Notes: a model not told the origin generated them from the sequence alone. A DNA stretch of 64,000 bases from Nonlabens xylanidelens (GCF_002934445.1 NZ_PTJE01000001.1:620001-684000); one strand, 5' to 3'. Positions 7,431-17,511 are shown, counted from the first letter of the stretch. Numbers and translations: made by a program.

Positions 7431-10145
7431 ATGAAAAAGACATTACTCTTAACTCTTATGGCTTGCTTCCTGCTTTCTCTAGCAGGCGCACAATCCATTA
7501 AAATATCAGGTGTAGTTGTGGATAGTACAGGTACGCCATTACAAATGGCAAATGTGATTGCCTATCAGAAAGACAAAAACCTAGGTGGTTTCGGTATTAC
7601 AAATGACGCTGGTAGATACCAGTTGCAAGGTCTTAAAAAAGATAGTACATATGTACTTAAAGTATCTTTCTTAGGATTAAAAACGATTGAAGACACTGTG
7701 AGAAATGTTCAAGGTGATCTAGTAAGAAATTATGTCATGTATGAAGATGAAAATACATTAGACGCTGTAAACATAGTTTATGATATGCCGGTTTCTATAA
7801 AAGGTGATACCATAGTTTATAACAGCGATAGTTTTACAAATGGTACAGAACGTAAACTAGGTGACGTACTTGAAAAATTACCTGGTGTAGAGGTTAATGA
7901 AGATGGTGATATACAAGTAGAAGGTAAGACAGTAGAAAAAGTAATGGTAGATGGTAAAGAGTTCTTTGCAGGAGATTCTAGACTGGCTACAAAAAACATT
8001 CCTGCAGACGCAGTAGGTAAAGTAGAGGTTCTTAAAAATTACAATAACGTAAGTCAATTAAAAGGACTAGGTAATGATGAAGACCGTATTGCTATCAATA
8101 TTAGATTAAAAGAAGGAAAGAAGAATTTCTGGTTTGGAGAGATTACTGGCGCTTTAGGTGAAGGTGGTGATGAGTTAAGATATCAGGCAAAGCCCAAAGC
8201 TTTTTATTACAGTGAAGATGTATCACTTAACATACTTACAGATTTTAATAATTTAGGATTACAATCATTCACCTTTCAAGAGTATAGACGTTTTGTAGGT
8301 TTTAATAGAGGTAATACTCGTAGTACAGGTTCTTCTATCGATATAGGTGCTGGAGCAGGTGGCTTACTAAATTTACAAGCTAATAGAGCCAAAGAGATAG
8401 AAAGTAAATTTGGTGCCTTTAATGGATCATGGGCGGTAAATAAAAAACTGAATATAGAAGCATTTGCTATCTTATCTAGTGTAGATACAGAGCAAGAAAC
8501 TATCGCTAGTAGAACTTTTACAGAAAGTGGTGTTCAAGAAAATACAGAAGACCGTTCTTTCCAGCGCAATCAAATAGGTCTTTTTAAATTAGGGGCAGAC
8601 TATAAACCTAATGCAGATTTCTCTCTGGAATATGATGGACAAATTAATTTAAGTGATGTGAGTCAGTTCAATGACTTCACATCTGCACAAGAAGGTGTAG
8701 TTAGAGATATAGATCAAAATGAATCTCAAAAGCCGATTACTATAGATCAATCTGTTAACTTATATTACACTCAAAGTGAGAAAAACATTTTTGCATTTGA
8801 AGGTAGGTATGTTGATGCAGAAGAAGATCCTTTTTATAATGCAATATTAGATCCTGAGGTAGATAATGCTGGTAACGATATCGAGCCATTTACAGGAACA
8901 TTAGGTCTGGATGCAGCAAATCCTTATGACATTAACCAGGAGAAACTAGTAGAAAGCACTAAGCTAGATGCTAAGGCAGATTTCTGGAGAGTATTAAATA
9001 AGAAGAGTAATGTTAACTTTACAGTAGGTACCTCGATAGTAAATCAAGACTATAATACTAGCATCTTTCAGATACTAGATGACGGTAGTCGCAATGATCT
9101 TACTGATGCACAATTTGGTAACGACGTGAACTATAAGTTCAGAGATTTATACGGTGCCATTCATTATAAATTTATCACTGGTAAATTTACCATCACACCA
9201 GGTGTTACAGCACATTCTTATAAAATAGAAGATACACAGTTAGGTAATACTAACGAGCTTGATTTTGAAGAAATCCTTCCAGATTTTAATGTGCGTTTTG
9301 CATTAAGATCTAGTGAGAACATCAATTTTGATTACCGCAGGACGGTAAGTTTTACAGACGTAGAAAACTACGCTTTAGGAACTATTTTTAATAATTATAA
9401 CGCATTATTTAGCGGTAATAATCAATTGACAGGAGCGACTAATGACCGTTTTAGTTTAAACTATTTTAACTTCAACATGTTTAATTACACTAACATTAAT
9501 GCAGGAGTAACATATTCACGTCAGACAGACGCTATTCAAAACAGTATTGTTATCGATGGAATTAATCAAGAAAGTGCATTAATTAATTCACCTTTTGCAA
9601 ATGAAAGTGCAACTGGTTTTGGACGTTTTTCTAGAGAATTTGGTAAGATAAGAGCTAGCGTAAATGCAAATTTAAGTTGGAGTACCTTTAACAACATCTT
9701 TAACGGTAACGCTACAGAGTCAGAAAACATAACACATAGTTATGGTGCAAGTTTTAGAAGTAATTATAAAGATGGAGTAAACTTTGATGTAAGGTATAAC
9801 ATCGCTTTCAATAACTCTGATAACGGTGGGCAGGTAAATGATGCAACGACACAAACGATAACTTTAAATGCAGACTGGCAAATCAATAAAGCGTGGTTCT
9901 TTGATGTAGATTATGACTTGAATCTTTTTGATACATCTGCAAACGTAGATAACAACTATGATTTTCTAGAAGCAGCTTTATATTACAATAAGCCAGATTC
10001 TAAATGGGAATATAAACTAGCGGCAAGTAACTTGTTAAACACAGAGGCCTTGAACAGAAACACTTTTGGACAGATAGCTACTAGTACTAGTTTCTATACT
10101 GTGCAACCTAGATATGTATATCTACAGTTAAAGTACGATTTATAG
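7431..10145 (+). CDS. TonB-dependent outer-membrane receptor-like protein
   Basis: Outer-membrane protein of 904 residues. After a signal peptide of about 20 residues comes a carboxypeptidase-regulatory-like domain (about 22-105; ISGVVVDSTGTPLQMANV, GRYQLQGL). A plug domain follows (about 130-235; LGDVLEKLPGVEVNEDGDI, then NIPADAVGKVEVLKNY). A long C-terminal barrel ends in YVYLQLKYDL, with the aromatic-rich last strand typical of outer-membrane barrels. The cargo is unknown. It resembles the Bacteroidota barrel subfamily often found next to GLPGLI proteins, and its position after two GLPGLI genes suggests they act together at the envelope. A terminator follows. Confidence 0.9.
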   Translation: MKKTLLLTLMACFLLSLAGAQSIKISGVVVDSTGTPLQMANVIAYQKDKNLGGFGITNDAGRYQLQGLKKDSTYVLKVSFLGLKTIEDTVRNVQGDLVRNYVMYEDENTLDAVNIVYDMPVSIKGDTIVYNSDSFTNGTERKLGDVLEKLPGVEVNEDGDIQVEGKTVEKVMVDGKEFFAGDSRLATKNIPADAVGKVEVLKNYNNVSQLKGLGNDEDRIAINIRLKEGKKNFWFGEITGALGEGGDELRYQAKPKAFYYSEDVSLNILTDFNNLGLQSFTFQEYRRFVGFNRGNTRSTGSSIDIGAGAGGLLNLQANRAKEIESKFGAFNGSWAVNKKLNIEAFAILSSVDTEQETIASRTFTESGVQENTEDRSFQRNQIGLFKLGADYKPNADFSLEYDGQINLSDVSQFNDFTSAQEGVVRDIDQNESQKPITIDQSVNLYYTQSEKNIFAFEGRYVDAEEDPFYNAILDPEVDNAGNDIEPFTGTLGLDAANPYDINQEKLVESTKLDAKADFWRVLNKKSNVNFTVGTSIVNQDYNTSIFQILDDGSRNDLTDAQFGNDVNYKFRDLYGAIHYKFITGKFTITPGVTAHSYKIEDTQLGNTNELDFEEILPDFNVRFALRSSENINFDYRRTVSFTDVENYALGTIFNNYNALFSGNNQLTGATNDRFSLNYFNFNMFNYTNINAGVTYSRQTDAIQNSIVIDGINQESALINSPFANESATGFGRFSREFGKIRASVNANLSWSTFNNIFNGNATESENITHSYGASFRSNYKDGVNFDVRYNIAFNNSDNGGQVNDATTQTITLNADWQINKAWFFDVDYDLNLFDTSANVDNNYDFLEAALYYNKPDSKWEYKLAASNLLNTEALNRNTFGQIATSTSFYTVQPRYVYLQLKYDL

Positions 10146-10166
10146 ATCACGATTTATTTAAATTTA

Positions 10167-10202
10167 AAAAGCAGCTCTTTGTTATATAAGAGCTGCTTTT
10201 TT
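10167..10202 (+). terminator. Receptor gene terminator
   Basis: A 13-bp perfect stem (10167-10179 with 10188-10200) and an 8-nt loop, with the T-run continuing after the stem. Confidence 0.85.
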
Positions 10203-10225
10203 GTGTTATAGATGTTTTGTGGTCT

Positions 10226-10241
10226 CGCTTTCGCGAAAGCG
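10226..10241. repeat. 16-bp palindrome, copy 3 (intergenic)
   Basis: Exact copy, about 24 bp after the terminator of the receptor gene. Confidence 0.95.
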
Positions 10242-10436
10242 AAATTATTGCATCCCCAAACTTAATTATATAGTGTGATGTATGTGATCTAATACAGTTG
10301 CTGTTGTTTTCTAAACTTTTATTGAAATCACTTAATTTAAAGGCTACTTTAACTAAAGAGTAATCGCAAGATTAAGTTATTGCGTGTATGTCAGTTAAAC
10401 TGCTCTTAAGTAGTAGTTAATTATGTTAATTCCTTA

Positions 10437-10444
10437 TACTTTTG
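10437..10444 (+). promoter_or_regulatory. Promoter -7 box TACTTTTG close to the start codon
   Basis: TAnnTTTG box ending only 5 nt before the ATG at 10450. Transcription would start at or next to the start codon, suggesting a leaderless or near-leaderless mRNA. It also argues against the in-frame upstream ATG at 10423. No TTG is found at the usual distance upstream. Confidence 0.5.
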
Positions 10445-10449
10445 GTACT

Positions 10450-13362
10450 ATGAAAAGAATTTTATTGCTATTAGTGATTATTGCGAGTAGTGTTGCCACT
10501 GCACAAGAATTTACAGATACTCGTATCAAAGAAATGATCAATGAGTACCGACAGCTCGATCGTGGACCGTACAAGAGTATCAACTGGTTTTGCCCAGACG
10601 GTACCATTAGAGACGCAAAAGATCCTTGTCCAGATGCTATAGGTGAAGGAATACAACATGCTAGTTATAAGAAAGATGTTGAAGAACTGGCTAGAAAACG
10701 CAATATCTATTTTGCCGAAATTCTTGCCTCTAATAAAGTATGGAGTTTCTGGGATGGTAATAATAATCACAGCCGTGTAAAACAATATCAATTAGGTAAA
10801 TACCTAGAGTCTGTTGATAATGGCTGGATACAAGAACGTTCTAAATTTTATCGCGGTGCAAAACAAATTGAGGACGAAGAAGAATGGGGACGTAAATTCT
10901 ATTATACCATACTATCAGATAACGATCTGGTAGAGCGCGATTTCTTTTTAATAAGAGAGAGTTTGCGAGATATACCCCATGACGGTGATACTAACCTGGC
11001 TCAAGATATTAGAAGTCTAAGTAAGGTACTTGCAGAGCGTCACTCAAAGTTTATGGACATCAGGATTAAAATTCACGGTAATCCACAAGCTGCGGATATT
11101 GAGTCTGTAAAAAAATGGTTAGATAAAAATGAAGGCGATATAAGCGAGCAGTCTAAAAAAGACTTCAATAAGCTTATGGTTGACATGCAAGAGTTTTTTG
11201 AACCAGTATCTGTAAAAGACTTAAGTAAAATGGTGGCAGACTGGAATGAAGACGCCTACATAAGAACACAAACAGAATGGTTCTCAAAATTTTATGCTAC
11301 TGAAACAGATCCTGCCATATTAGTACCTGCAGCTGCAAATTTAATGTGCGATATTAAAACCAATATTAAGGATGATAAAAGAGGTACACGACGTACTAAT
11401 GCACTAGAATTAAGTATAAGATTAGAAGAATTAATCTTTCAGCAGGCAGGTAGCTGGGAGCCGGTAGATCTTCAAGAACATTTGGATAAAATATATTCCC
11501 TTAGTGAGGCGCTGGCAAGTGCTGGTTATGTAGAAATGTGGGAATGGGACGCTATAGAGAGCGAATTATTTCTAGCCAATGGTGAGACTATAAAAGCACA
11601 TGAATTACTCGATTTTATCAATACTGGTCGCAGCCAGGTAGAATGGGGAACAGGTATGGTAAACGCTATTTATGGAGACGTGGTAGAACAATATTCTCAG
11701 TTTGAACCTAAGGCATATGGTTTCTATGACGACCGTATAAGAAGTTCTTTGCTTTTACCTCTAGGTGATGCGATAGGTAATTTAGGCGGTTTAGTCTCTA
11801 GACAGATAGGTCTTACTAGTCAGATAGCAAGTGTAAATAATGTGAGTACCATAAGAGGTCTTAATCCTGGATATACAAAAGGAGAACTGGTAGTAGTAAG
11901 CGGTAATGCCGAAGGTATGCAGGTAGACCCTAATAAAATCTACATTTTTGATCATCCACCTAGTGATTTAAAACCTGTCGCTGGTATAGCAACAGTGTCA
12001 GAAGGTAATCTAGTTTCTCACGTGCAATTATTGGCGCGTAATTTAGGTATTCCTAACGCTGCTATTTCTATAGATAACTTAAATGATTTAAAAGAACTTG
12101 ATGGAGAAGAGATTTTCTATGCTGTGAGTAATCGTGGTACGGTGGTTATTAAATCGGCTAGGGAGATGAATGATAAAGAAAATGCTCTTTTCAATACCGC
12201 TAGCAAGAAAGAAAAGAAAACCATCAGAATTCCAGAAGGTAAACTTAAACTAGATGGCGTCTTACCTTTAGACATGGCTGCTGTAGGCAGTTCGGACAGT
12301 GGTATTCTTTGTGGTCCTAAGGCGGCAAATTTGGGTCAATTAAAACAGCTTTTCCCTGATAAAGTAGTGAATGGGATTGTGATTCCGTTTGGGGTTTTTA
12401 AAGATCATATGAATCAAAGTATGCCAGAAACTAATGGTAGTTACTGGGATTTTTTGATGTCCGCTTTCGCGAAAGCGAAACAGTTAAAAGCAGATGGAAA
12501 ATCAGAACAAGAAATTATAGATTACCAACTAGGTGAACTAGCTATTCTTAGAGATGCTATTTCTAAAATGGAATTTAAACCAAGTTTTATAAATGCTCTA
12601 GAGGCTGATTTTAAATCTATTCTAGGAGATAAACTAGGTAATGTGCCTGTATTTTTGCGTAGTGATACCAATATGGAAGACCTTGAAGAGTTTACTGGAG
12701 CCGGTTTAAATCTTACTGTTTTTAATGCTGTGGCAAGAGAAAAAGTAATCAATGGAATACGTGAGGTATGGGCCAGTCCTTATACAGAGCGTAGTTTTAA
12801 ATGGAGACAAGTATATCTAGAAAATCCAGAGAACGTATATCCATCGATATTAATTATTCCCACGGTAGATGTAGATTATAGTGGTGTATTAATAACCAAA
12901 GATTTTATTAATGATAATGAGAATTCTATTACGGTTGCTATGAGTCGTGGTGCTGGTGGTGCCGTAGATGGACAGAATGCCGAAACGTATTTAATAGATC
13001 AAGAAGGAAAAGGCTTATTGATCTCTCCGGCTAGAGAAAACAAGCAACGCAAATTACCTGTAACTGGTGGGTCTGTGATGGAGCATGTAGATTTTGACAC
13101 AAGTATATTAACGTCGCAAAATTTAAAAACCATTAGAGAGTTTGCTAAAACGGTGCACGAGATCATGCCAGGTTCTAAAGACGGTAGTTATACTGGCGCA
13201 TGGGATATTGAGTTAGGTTTTAAGGATGGTAAAATGTACTTATTCCAGATAAGGCCATTTGTAGAAAATACACAAGCTGTAAATTCTGAATACCTAAATT
13301 CTATCGATGCAGATGTTGATGTAAACACTGCTTTATTATTACATAAACCTATTGCAATTTGA
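10450..13362 (+). CDS. Exported dikinase-like protein: phosphohistidine domain followed by PPDK_N/PEP-synthase ATP-grasp domain
   Basis: The start at 10450 gives a clean signal peptide (MKRILLLLVIIASSVATAQ). Residues about 20-460 are a helical region I do not recognise. A swivelling phosphohistidine-type domain follows (about 480-570) with SHVQLLARNLGIPNAA, where H524 matches the catalytic His. The C-terminal ATP-grasp/PPDK_N domain spans about 598-945 (LCGPKAANLGQL, VFLRSDTNMEDLEEFTGAGL, QIRPF). A His domain before a C-terminal nucleotide domain is the order of glucan water dikinases. PpsA, PPDK and rifampicin phosphotransferase have it reversed. Export of an ATP-using enzyme is unusual. It overlaps the following serine hydrolase gene by 4 bp. 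A palindrome copy inside encodes AFAKA. Substrate unknown. Confidence 0.8.
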   Translation: MKRILLLLVIIASSVATAQEFTDTRIKEMINEYRQLDRGPYKSINWFCPDGTIRDAKDPCPDAIGEGIQHASYKKDVEELARKRNIYFAEILASNKVWSFWDGNNNHSRVKQYQLGKYLESVDNGWIQERSKFYRGAKQIEDEEEWGRKFYYTILSDNDLVERDFFLIRESLRDIPHDGDTNLAQDIRSLSKVLAERHSKFMDIRIKIHGNPQAADIESVKKWLDKNEGDISEQSKKDFNKLMVDMQEFFEPVSVKDLSKMVADWNEDAYIRTQTEWFSKFYATETDPAILVPAAANLMCDIKTNIKDDKRGTRRTNALELSIRLEELIFQQAGSWEPVDLQEHLDKIYSLSEALASAGYVEMWEWDAIESELFLANGETIKAHELLDFINTGRSQVEWGTGMVNAIYGDVVEQYSQFEPKAYGFYDDRIRSSLLLPLGDAIGNLGGLVSRQIGLTSQIASVNNVSTIRGLNPGYTKGELVVVSGNAEGMQVDPNKIYIFDHPPSDLKPVAGIATVSEGNLVSHVQLLARNLGIPNAAISIDNLNDLKELDGEEIFYAVSNRGTVVIKSAREMNDKENALFNTASKKEKKTIRIPEGKLKLDGVLPLDMAAVGSSDSGILCGPKAANLGQLKQLFPDKVVNGIVIPFGVFKDHMNQSMPETNGSYWDFLMSAFAKAKQLKADGKSEQEIIDYQLGELAILRDAISKMEFKPSFINALEADFKSILGDKLGNVPVFLRSDTNMEDLEEFTGAGLNLTVFNAVAREKVINGIREVWASPYTERSFKWRQVYLENPENVYPSILIIPTVDVDYSGVLITKDFINDNENSITVAMSRGAGGAVDGQNAETYLIDQEGKGLLISPARENKQRKLPVTGGSVMEHVDFDTSILTSQNLKTIREFAKTVHEIMPGSKDGSYTGAWDIELGFKDGKMYLFQIRPFVENTQAVNSEYLNSIDADVDVNTALLLHKPIAI
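12462..12477. repeat. 16-bp palindrome, copy 4 (in gene, AFAKA)
   Basis: Exact copy inside the exported dikinase-like gene, read as AFAKA in the ATP-grasp half (MSAFAKAKQ). Confidence 0.95.
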
Positions 13363-14624
13363 AAAATACAACTAAAATAATAGCGGTCTTATTTACAGCG
13401 GTTTTCTTGCTAGCTTTCTATCCTATTGATGGATTTAATAAAACAGGGATAAAGCGACTTAAAAGACTTGAAAAGACTCTAGATAGTACTCTTAATGAAT
13501 ACTATCTTAGAAAAGGATCTTTTAAAAAGTATGACGAGATCAATCTATGGATGTGTGAAAAAACAGATTCCATAGATAAGATTATGTCTGTAGATACCCA
13601 ATTCCAGAAAGAGATGTTGCGACTTTTCCCTAGTCGTTCTGGGTACGGTATAACAGTGTTGGATATTACAGATGTCAACAACACGCGCTATGCAGAGATG
13701 AATGAGAATACTGGTTTCCAGCCAGGTAGTGTGGGTAAAATAGCGGTAGCAACTGCATTTTTTACAGAGTTAAAAAACCTGTGCCCAGAAGATTTTAATG
13801 TGCGTACTAATTTAATGCGTAATAAGGTGGTAAAATCTGGTAATTGGGGTCTTTATGACCATCATACGATTCCTATTTATAATATAGAAAAGGACAGTTA
13901 TGTAAAACGTACTGTTATCGCTAGTGACGAGTTTACCCTTTATGAATGGGTTGATCACATGCTAAGCGTTAGTAATAACGGCGCAGCGAGTATCGTGTGG
14001 AGAGAAGCGATGTTAATGCGTGTTTTTGGCGATGAGTACTTTAATTTAACTCAAGAACAAGCAGACGCTTATTTTGATCAGGTTGATAAGAGTGAAATTA
14101 CTGACATAGCAATAAGTGTGGTAAATGATCCTTTAAGAAATCTAGGTATTACCAATGATGAGTGGAGATTAGGTAGTTTGTTTACAAATGGTCCAGATCG
14201 CTATGTAGGTAGTAAAGGCGGTTCTATAGGAACACCCAAAGGTTTAATGAAGTACTTTATTAAACTAGAACAAGGTCTTGTAGTAGATGAGGAGTCTAGT
14301 CTTGAGATCAAACGTTTACTCTACATGACTGATCGCAGAATACGCTATGGAGCAAGCCCACAATTAAATGATGCTGCAGTGTATTTTAAATCTGGTAGTT
14401 TTTATAGTAATAATAAATCCTTAGGGACTCCATATGGAGAGTATAAAGGAAATGTGTACAATTATATGAACAGTGTTTGTATAGTAGAGCACCCTAGTGG
14501 TGTCAATTATATAGTATGTCTAGAAAGTAACGTGTTGAGTAAAAATAGTGCCGGTGCACATCTTTATCTAGCAAGTGCTATTGACAAAGCTATTAGAAAA
14601 AAATATGAGATAGAGGAGAAGTAA
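13359..14624 (+). CDS. Class A beta-lactamase-fold serine hydrolase (PBP-like), TTG start
   Basis: The only start that suits the context is TTG at 13359, overlapping the stop of the dikinase-like gene by 4 bp (TTGA). The N-terminus has one hydrophobic segment (IIAVLFTAVFLLAF), probably an uncleaved anchor or signal. Active-site motifs of the serine beta-lactamase/transpeptidase fold are visible: S124-V-G-K127 (SxxK), SNN in SVSNNGAAS (SxN), and KSG in YFKSGSFYS. The enzyme should act outside the cytoplasm. Whether it is a peptidase, esterase or true lactamase cannot be read from sequence. It shares motifs with the hydrolase at 17483-18433, so the locus holds two paralogs. Confidence 0.8.
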   Translation: MKNTTKIIAVLFTAVFLLAFYPIDGFNKTGIKRLKRLEKTLDSTLNEYYLRKGSFKKYDEINLWMCEKTDSIDKIMSVDTQFQKEMLRLFPSRSGYGITVLDITDVNNTRYAEMNENTGFQPGSVGKIAVATAFFTELKNLCPEDFNVRTNLMRNKVVKSGNWGLYDHHTIPIYNIEKDSYVKRTVIASDEFTLYEWVDHMLSVSNNGAASIVWREAMLMRVFGDEYFNLTQEQADAYFDQVDKSEITDIAISVVNDPLRNLGITNDEWRLGSLFTNGPDRYVGSKGGSIGTPKGLMKYFIKLEQGLVVDEESSLEIKRLLYMTDRRIRYGASPQLNDAAVYFKSGSFYSNNKSLGTPYGEYKGNVYNYMNSVCIVEHPSGVNYIVCLESNVLSKNSAGAHLYLASAIDKAIRKKYEIEEK

Positions 14625-14643
14625 TATTTCTATGGTTTCTAAA

Positions 14644-14680
14644 AAAAAAAGCTGACTTCTTAATGAAGTCAGCTTTTTTT
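14644..14680. terminator. Bidirectional terminator
   Basis: A 16-bp perfect inverted repeat (14644-14659 with 14665-14680) with A-run and T-run ends, between convergent genes ending at 14624 and 14692. Confidence 0.9.
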
Positions 14681-14691
14681 ATTTGAATTAT

Positions 14692-17511
14692 CTAGGCACT
14701 GCGTTGTTTGCCATTCTTAAATTTTAATGCTTCTAAGACAGCGTCTGTTACTTTATTAGATGCTAAATCTGAGGCATCTATTAGTAATTTATAAGAATAG
14801 TCATCTTCTAAAATCTTTAATAGAGCGATGGCTTTGATTTGTAAGGACTCATCTTCTAGATACATAATCGTTTTAAGGCAATCTTCTTGATTAAATAAAG
14901 AGACATGTTTATGGTAGTCACTCATTTCTTGATTAGGAGAAGACATGCCGCTTTCTAGTATCGGTAATAGAAGCGTTTTAAGGTTTCTACTTAGTAAGCC
15001 GTCTAAGTATTCCATAGCGTGTAGTTGAGACTCTTTAGTGTCACTTTTTAAGCCTCTGTATGCTACAAATACATCTTCTGGATTGTAGTATAAGGCGAGT
15101 AAGTTGAAAACTCTTTTTAGGTTAAGTTCTAGAGATGTTTTTAATTGTTGAATTAAATGAGACCTTTCTGTTTTTTCAGGTAAGGAGATTACTTTGAGCG
15201 GTTGCAATTTTGATCGTTCTATAATACGTATGGAAAAATAACAACCTAATAATTGTCTATACAATTTAGACTCATTTGCTATCATTAATCTTAAAGTACG
15301 CTGATTTATAGAATAATCAATTCCCTCTTTGCGCCATGTATAAAGTAAGTCGGCTACTTTAGTTCTCAATTTAAAATCACCACGTTGACTCATTTTAAAC
15401 AGAGCACGATAAGCCTTCTCAGTATGGATGTTACTGATAATAGTCGGTATCTGTGATTTTTGTTGGTTGTTAAGGTTTGCATTTAGATACTTTTTATACA
15501 GAGTGGGTATAATAGCGTTACCAAAACTAGAGATGGCTTTAATGCTACTCTCACGATAAGCGATATTCTCCAATTCGCTATAAAGTACAGGCAAGAATTT
15601 TTCTCTTGCTGTTTCTCCAGCTGCTAATATTGCAGCATTTTTTAGAATAGGATTAGGGTGTTTTAAATACGTTTGAATAATGTCATGATACTTCGTTCTT
15701 TTTACATAACCTAGAGTTTCTATTAGTCTAGCTATTTCAGATATTTTCAGGTCGCTATCTTCACTTTCTAGCTCGTCGATAAACATTTTTATCCTCAGGT
15801 GGAGATTGTATTTTGCAGCTAGAGTAGGGTTGTCTTCAGACTCTCTTGCTAGCGCTAGTAAAGCGGCAGTTGCTATAAATTCATTTTCATAATCTAAGTA
15901 CTGTTCAAAGAACTGATAAGAGATTTTGTCTTGTGACATTAGATAACGCATAGTAGCCATGATAAGAGTGTCATCTTCTATATAAATAAAATCTTGAACC
16001 TTAGTTTGAGGTTCTTTTGTAATATATCTAAGACTATCAACAACAGCAGCTTTTACTTTATGACTTTCATGGTTTAGTAATTTGAGAACATCGTTTTTAA
16101 GAGATGGATGCGTTATTTCTGGTAAACGCTTAATAATTTCTAGAATATCTTTTTCTGATCCTGATTCAAAAATCACACGCATATTCTGACGTATGCGACC
16201 TATTGATTTTTTAGTGCTGCCCATGTTTTCTCGCATCATGATGCTTTCTTTAAAAGTACCTAGATAGGCATCTCTTACTTTAAAGACTACTATTATCCAT
16301 ACAAGAACTATAAGGATAGTAATTAAAGTGATGTATGTGGCAGATAACTCTAAACCTTTGATTACAAATATCAATAAAAATCCAGCTATACCTGTGGCCA
16401 GGCTATCCACAACTACATCTATAAAAGTTTTAGTTTTATTCTTAATGCTAGACGGTATAGGTAACGCTAGTAATTCTACAGCACTCTTATGTAATGATTG
16501 TTTTAAACTACCATCGAGACCTTTAATGATAATAACTATCCATAGCTCTGGAAAAACGAGTAGAGCAAGACAAAGCAAAACTATACCTATAGGTAAGGCG
16601 ATAAGACTTACACTGATGTCTGTATTTTCTAAAATTTTATTAGTTACAAAAAGCTGAATTAATAAAGAAACAATATTAAATGTACTGAACCAGAAGCCGA
16701 AGAAAGAAGCTAGTTCCTGTGGGTCAGGAATTTTTGCAGCCGCTATGTAACTGAATTGATAATCGACTAGCTTTGCAACCAGAACGCCTAGTCCTATAAC
16801 AGCAGCAAGGTAAGTGAGGTGTTTTGATTTGTAAATAAGCTTTATAGAAGATTCTGTAGATACGGTAGCGCGTTCTTTCCTTTTAAATTTACTCAAGCTT
16901 TGTACACGTGTTTTCCAGATACGTTTAAAAACGACCGTACAGGCCGCTATTAATAGTCCTGCTAGTATCATTAATATACCATTACCTACATATTCTGCAA
17001 GGATAGAAGTAAGATAACCACCTATAATACCACCAGCAATACCACCGGCACCTATAAATCCAAAAAGTCTTTTTGCTTCTCTAACATTAAATACCACATT
17101 TGCCAATACCCAAAATTGAGATGTCGCTAAAAGAGCAAACATACCTACCATGGTATAAAAAAGGTAAGAGAAAAACGGTGTTACCCATCCTAATGCAACT
17201 ATGCAACCCATAGCAATAAATCCTACAGAAAATAAGATAAGTGTTGTTCTTATGATGTAGCGCAGGGCAAATTTTTCTAAGGACTTGTTGTAAATAAAAG
17301 ATACCACTACCGCTGTTACAGCGATTATGATAAAGGCAACTGATAAGTTCTCTGCACCTAACTGAGATAAAAAAAGCGCACTCACTGTAGGTTTAACTAT
17401 CAGTAGTGCGCATATAATTAGGAATATATACAGCTGCATCATTAAGGAAATGGATTCTTCTCCATCCCTAATGTCAAAAAATTTATGAATCTGCTGTAAT
17501 AATGACTTCAT
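14692..17511 (-). CDS. Polytopic transporter resembling NTP/NDP exchangers, with C-terminal HEAT-like helical repeats
   Basis: 939 residues. The first about 430 residues contain roughly a dozen membrane helices with the glycine-rich segment KRLFGFIGAGGIAGGIIGGYLTS. This resembles the ATP/ADP (Npt/TlcA) branch of the major-facilitator fold. The remaining about 500 residues are soluble, made of paired helices with HEAT-like spacing (MRYLMSQDKISYQFFEQYL, NAAILAAGETAREKFLPVL). The start overlaps the end of the upstream serine hydrolase gene by 29 bp, so the two are coupled. The substrate is not proven: nucleotide exchange is inference from overall resemblance, and a generic MFS transporter is the alternative. 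Confidence 0.65.
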   Translation of the reverse strand: MKSLLQQIHKFFDIRDGEESISLMMQLYIFLIICALLIVKPTVSALFLSQLGAENLSVAFIIIAVTAVVVSFIYNKSLEKFALRYIIRTTLILFSVGFIAMGCIVALGWVTPFFSYLFYTMVGMFALLATSQFWVLANVVFNVREAKRLFGFIGAGGIAGGIIGGYLTSILAEYVGNGILMILAGLLIAACTVVFKRIWKTRVQSLSKFKRKERATVSTESSIKLIYKSKHLTYLAAVIGLGVLVAKLVDYQFSYIAAAKIPDPQELASFFGFWFSTFNIVSLLIQLFVTNKILENTDISVSLIALPIGIVLLCLALLVFPELWIVIIIKGLDGSLKQSLHKSAVELLALPIPSSIKNKTKTFIDVVVDSLATGIAGFLLIFVIKGLELSATYITLITILIVLVWIIVVFKVRDAYLGTFKESIMMRENMGSTKKSIGRIRQNMRVIFESGSEKDILEIIKRLPEITHPSLKNDVLKLLNHESHKVKAAVVDSLRYITKEPQTKVQDFIYIEDDTLIMATMRYLMSQDKISYQFFEQYLDYENEFIATAALLALARESEDNPTLAAKYNLHLRIKMFIDELESEDSDLKISEIARLIETLGYVKRTKYHDIIQTYLKHPNPILKNAAILAAGETAREKFLPVLYSELENIAYRESSIKAISSFGNAIIPTLYKKYLNANLNNQQKSQIPTIISNIHTEKAYRALFKMSQRGDFKLRTKVADLLYTWRKEGIDYSINQRTLRLMIANESKLYRQLLGCYFSIRIIERSKLQPLKVISLPEKTERSHLIQQLKTSLELNLKRVFNLLALYYNPEDVFVAYRGLKSDTKESQLHAMEYLDGLLSRNLKTLLLPILESGMSSPNQEMSDYHKHVSLFNQEDCLKTIMYLEDESLQIKAIALLKILEDDYSYKLLIDASDLASNKVTDAVLEALKFKNGKQRSA

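Larger units (their letters stand above)
10146..10449. other. Intergenic region upstream of the exported dikinase-like gene
   Basis: About 300 bp. It holds the receptor terminator (10167-10202), a palindrome copy (10226-10241) and a promoter -7 box (10437-10444). I see no gene in it. Confidence 0.7.

Noticed and set aside
10423-10449. Upstream ATG at 10423 as the start of the dikinase-like gene
   Set aside because: It would put polar residues before the signal peptide, and the promoter box at 10437-10444 lies inside this extension.
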